A DNA stretch of 64,000 nt from UBA3910 sp002391465 (GTDB lineage: Bacteria > Bacillota > Limnochordia > Darwinibacteriales > Darwinibacteriaceae), in the NCBI GenBank assembly GCA_030054835.1, contig JASGVS010000012.1, forward strand, positions 84,814 through 148,813, in the 5' to 3' direction. Each line of letters opens with the position of its first letter. Within the stretch, counting starts at the first letter, position 1. Made by a program: the position numbers and the translations under genes. The notes under the pieces were generated by a model. It had not been told where the DNA came from. It searched no databases and worked only from the letters and a program-made list of their open reading frames with translations. Of the stretch, positions 61,429-64,000 are shown in pieces.

Positions 61429-63111
61429 TTGCGGAAGCGCCTTGGAGATATCCTACGGGAGCAGGGCCTGCTCACAGAGGATGAGCTTGCAGCTGCTCTC
61501 GAAGATCAACGGATTACTGGTGAACGGTTGGGGACTACCCTAGTAAAATTGGGGTATGTTTTAGATACACAGGTGGCTGATGCCTTAAGTGAACACCTTC
61601 AACTGGAACGGGTGGACTTTTCCAGGCGCTACCTCTCGCCTGAAATTGTAGATCTGGTTCCTGCCCAGATTATCACCTCCAAACAGGTCCTTCCCCTCGA
61701 TATCCAAGATGGCATGCTATTGGTGGCCATGGCCGATCCCCTGGATATTAATATCATTGATGATCTACAGCGTATAACAGGCAAGATTATTCAACCCCTG
61801 GTTGCCACTGAAGCTGAAATTCAGGCCGCCTTTCAGCGGACGCGCAATATTGCCCAAAGTGCCAGGGAGTTAATTGACGAATACGTGGAAGAGGAAGGGC
61901 AGAAGGAGCTGGAAAGCCAGGATTATCTGGGTGACGCTCCCGGTGTGAGACTGGCCAATTTGATTTTGGAGCAGGCCATCACCCAAAAGGCCAGTGATAT
62001 CCACCTGGAACCCCACGAAACGAAGATGAAGGTTAGATACCGCATTGACGGCCTTCTGCGCGATGTGATGGAAATTCCCCGTCACCTCCAGGGAGACGTT
62101 AATTCGCGCGTGAAGATAATGGCGGGGTTGGATATTACCGAAAGGCGCCGTCCCCAGGATGGGCGTTTTCAGATGCAGGTGGGCAAAAACAATGTGGACA
62201 TGCGTGTTTCTTCGCTGCCGACAGTCTACGGCGAGAAGCTGGTTGTCCGCGTCCTGCATAAATCAAGCCACCTTTTGGAGCTGGAGGATTTCGGGTTCAG
62301 TGACCATAACCTGAGCCTGGTTGAGCGCATTCTGCGGCAGAACCAGGGTTTGATTTTAGTCACCGGTCCCACCGGGAGCGGTAAGACCACAACCCTCTAC
62401 GCCTTTTTGCATAGGCTGAACTCACCGGAAAAGAACATTGTGACGGTGGAAGACCCTGTGGAGTACCGTTTAGACGGGGTTAACCACGTCCAGGTGAATG
62501 AGCGGGTAGGACTCACTTTTGCTGCCGGGCTTAGAACAGTACTGCGGCAAGATCCCGATATTATTATGGTTGGTGAGATCAGGGATGAGGAAACTGCAGA
62601 AATTGCGGTACGCTCAAGTTTGACCGGTCATCTAGTTCTCTCAACCCTTCATACAAACAGTGCTGTAGCCACCATTTCCCGTCTAGTGAACATGGGGGTA
62701 GAGCGCTATCTGCTCTCTTCCACCATTATTGGTATTGTGGCGCAGCGGCTGGTGCGGAGAATCTGCAGTGAGTGTAAGGAGGAGATCGAACTGACCGATC
62801 CCCTCATTATCCGGTATATCAAAGGTCTAGGTCTCGAACCTCCCAGGGCTGTTTTCCGGGGCAAAGGCTGTCCCCTTTGTAATGATACGGGCTACCGGGG
62901 CAGGACGGCCATAGGGGAAGTCCTGGTCTTTACGAAAGAAATGCGTCAAGCGGTGGAAAATGGTGCCGGGGAAGGGGAACTTTTGGAGACTGCCCTGCGG
63001 ACAGGTATGACCACTCTGCAGGAGAATGCGATTGCCAAATTGGTTAATGGGATTACCTCGGTAGAGGAGATAATTCGTACAGTTTACAGCGTGGATATGG
63101 AAGGGGAGTAG
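61429..63111 (+). CDS. pilB: Type IV pilus assembly ATPase PilB/GspE
   Basis: 560 residues: N-terminal T2SSE_N domain (RLGDILREQGLLTEDEL, RVDFSR), then the hexameric ATPase with Walker A GPTGSGKTTT, Asp box, Walker B DIIMVGEIRDEETA, His box STLHTN, and the tetracysteine zinc site (CSEC...CPLC). TTG 61429 has AAGGAGG seven bases upstream; earlier in-frame codons are not family-like. It begins a pilus operon continuing with pilT. Confidence 0.93.
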   Translation: MRKRLGDILREQGLLTEDELAAALEDQRITGERLGTTLVKLGYVLDTQVADALSEHLQLERVDFSRRYLSPEIVDLVPAQIITSKQVLPLDIQDGMLLVAMADPLDINIIDDLQRITGKIIQPLVATEAEIQAAFQRTRNIAQSARELIDEYVEEEGQKELESQDYLGDAPGVRLANLILEQAITQKASDIHLEPHETKMKVRYRIDGLLRDVMEIPRHLQGDVNSRVKIMAGLDITERRRPQDGRFQMQVGKNNVDMRVSSLPTVYGEKLVVRVLHKSSHLLELEDFGFSDHNLSLVERILRQNQGLILVTGPTGSGKTTTLYAFLHRLNSPEKNIVTVEDPVEYRLDGVNHVQVNERVGLTFAAGLRTVLRQDPDIIMVGEIRDEETAEIAVRSSLTGHLVLSTLHTNSAVATISRLVNMGVERYLLSSTIIGIVAQRLVRRICSECKEEIELTDPLIIRYIKGLGLEPPRAVFRGKGCPLCNDTGYRGRTAIGEVLVFTKEMRQAVENGAGEGELLETALRTGMTTLQENAIAKLVNGITSVEEIIRTVYSVDMEGE

Positions 63112-63114
63112 TGC

Positions 63115-64000
63115 ATGGCAGTGGATTATGATATGCGCCATTTGGTGGAAATAGCGGTCCATGAAAAAGCGTCCGACCTCCATCTCTCGGCTGGTCTACC
63201 ACCTATTTTACGAGTCTTTGGCAGCATCCAGCCCATGGAAGGCCATGACAGGCTGATGCCCAAGGACATAGAAGAGCTGGTGTTGCCGCTCTTAAATGAA
63301 GATCAACGGGAGACCCTGGCCAGTGAAGGGGAAGTGGATTTTTCCCATGGATTTACAGGTATTGGCCGTTTTAGGTGTAATATATCCAGGCAGAGGGGTT
63401 CGTTGACCTTGGCCCTTAGAGTGATAAACTCCACCATTAAGTCCCTTGAGGAATTAGGCCTGCCTGAAATCCTCCATGACTTGGCCCACATCCGGGACGG
63501 ATTGATTCTAGTAACTGGTCCAACGGGCAGTGGGAAATCCACCACGTTAGCTTCCATGATAGATATTATCAACCGGGAGCGGCGAGGCGTGATCGTAACC
63601 CTGGAAGATCCAATCGAGTTTTTACATAACCACAAAAACTGTATAGTCAATCAGCGGGAAGTTGGCACCGATACCAAATCGTTTGCCAGCGGGTTGCGCT
63701 CAGCCCTCCGCTCTGACCCCGATGTGGTTTTGGTTGGTGAGATGCGGGACTTGGAGACAATCTCCATTGCCCTGACCGCTGCTGAGACAGGCCATTTGGT
63801 CCTGTCCACACTGCACACCAGGGGTGCCGCAAAGACGATTGACCGGATAATTGACGTTTTCCCACCCGAGAGCCAGCAGCAGATCCGTGTCCAGCTGAGT
63901 ACGGTGCTGGAAGCAGTTGTCTCGCAGCAGTTGTTCCCTTTGAAGAGCGGGAGGGGTATGGTCCCAGCTGTGGAGGTAATGTTGGGTACGCCTGCTATTC
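63115..64000 (+). CDS. pilT: Type IV pilus retraction ATPase PilT, 3' end outside window
   Basis: The first 295 residues of about 350 are visible. Smaller N-terminal PAS-like domain (ASDLHLSAGLPP), Walker A GPTGSGKST, Asp box, Walker B DPDVVLVGEMRDLETI, His box STLHTRGA. The AIRNLIRE-type retraction motif would lie beyond the window. ATG 63115 follows GGGGAG; GTG 63111 overlaps the pilB stop and is less likely. Confidence 0.93.
   Translation, partial: MAVDYDMRHLVEIAVHEKASDLHLSAGLPPILRVFGSIQPMEGHDRLMPKDIEELVLPLLNEDQRETLASEGEVDFSHGFTGIGRFRCNISRQRGSLTLALRVINSTIKSLEELGLPEILHDLAHIRDGLILVTGPTGSGKSTTLASMIDIINRERRGVIVTLEDPIEFLHNHKNCIVNQREVGTDTKSFASGLRSALRSDPDVVLVGEMRDLETISIALTAAETGHLVLSTLHTRGAAKTIDRIIDVFPPESQQQIRVQLSTVLEAVVSQQLFPLKSGRGMVPAVEVMLGTPAI

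Overview
The window looks like chromosomal DNA of a strictly anaerobic, endospore-type Bacillota (Clostridia or Limnochordia-like) of moderate GC. The evidence is an Rnf complex, a class II (B12-dependent) ribonucleotide reductase with a PduO-type cobalamin adenosyltransferase, Rex, a SCIFF peptide with its radical-SAM maturase, a T-box leader, TRAP (MtrB), IreB/ReoM, a SpoVD-like penicillin-binding protein, and frequent TTG/GTG starts behind strong AGGAGG ribosome-binding sites. The species cannot be named from the sequence alone. No insertion sequence, prophage, CRISPR array or rRNA operon is visible, so this is mostly core genome with a few odd loci.

Layout. 1-4.6 kb: the end of an rnf operon (G-E-A-B) with apbE (flavinylation) and trxB. 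4.6-12.1 kb: envelope genes (M23/LysM peptidase, alanine racemase, FemAB-like transferase, DD-carboxypeptidase, PASTA-bearing class B PBP) plus a CsoR-family repressor and a nitrilase-family amidase. 12.2-15.5 kb: an unaccompanied pair of Mrp/Nuo-type proton-channel subunits. 15.4-18.6 kb: nth and a leftward set (ParB-like protein, phosphoesterase, small protein). 18.6-22.3 kb: rex, fabI, a secreted FMN-binding protein with a palindromic operator, and a five-LysM protein. 22.3-27.0 kb: tRNA-Asn, a 2-hydroxyacid dehydrogenase, an orphan parA, gltX, osmC, the adenosyltransferase and tRNA-Gln. 27.2-33.5 kb: Na/Pi transporter, ireB/reoM directly before murA, and a compact dnaE. 33.5-37.5 kb: mtrB, a DUF2007-like gene, pfkA, pyk and an AIR-synthase-like gene. 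37.5-41.3 kb is the most unusual stretch: a T-box-controlled tyrosine phenol-lyase-type enzyme, a truncated DUF4180 gene between twin hairpins, and a secreted VanX dipeptidase fused in frame to a guanine-deaminase-like domain. 41.4-45.1 kb: phosphatidyltransferase, tRNA-Leu, perR, nrdJ. 45.2-54.2 kb: L,D-transpeptidase, SLH protein, and a polA-mutM-coaE-mgsA-slt-pncB-regulator cluster. 54.4-59.7 kb: oppDF and a GlpA-type oxidoreductase operon behind an attenuator. 59.7-61.3 kb: the SCIFF ranthipeptide system. 61.4 kb to the end: pilB and pilT (cut by the window edge).

Together the genes describe an organism that gains energy through ferredoxin/NADH coupling (Rnf) and fermentation (Pfk, Pyk, MgsA), senses NADH/NAD+ with Rex and peroxide with PerR, makes deoxynucleotides with B12, and invests heavily in its wall. 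Several transcription units end in clear intrinsic terminators. In two places the terminator-like stem also covers the next gene's ribosome-binding site.
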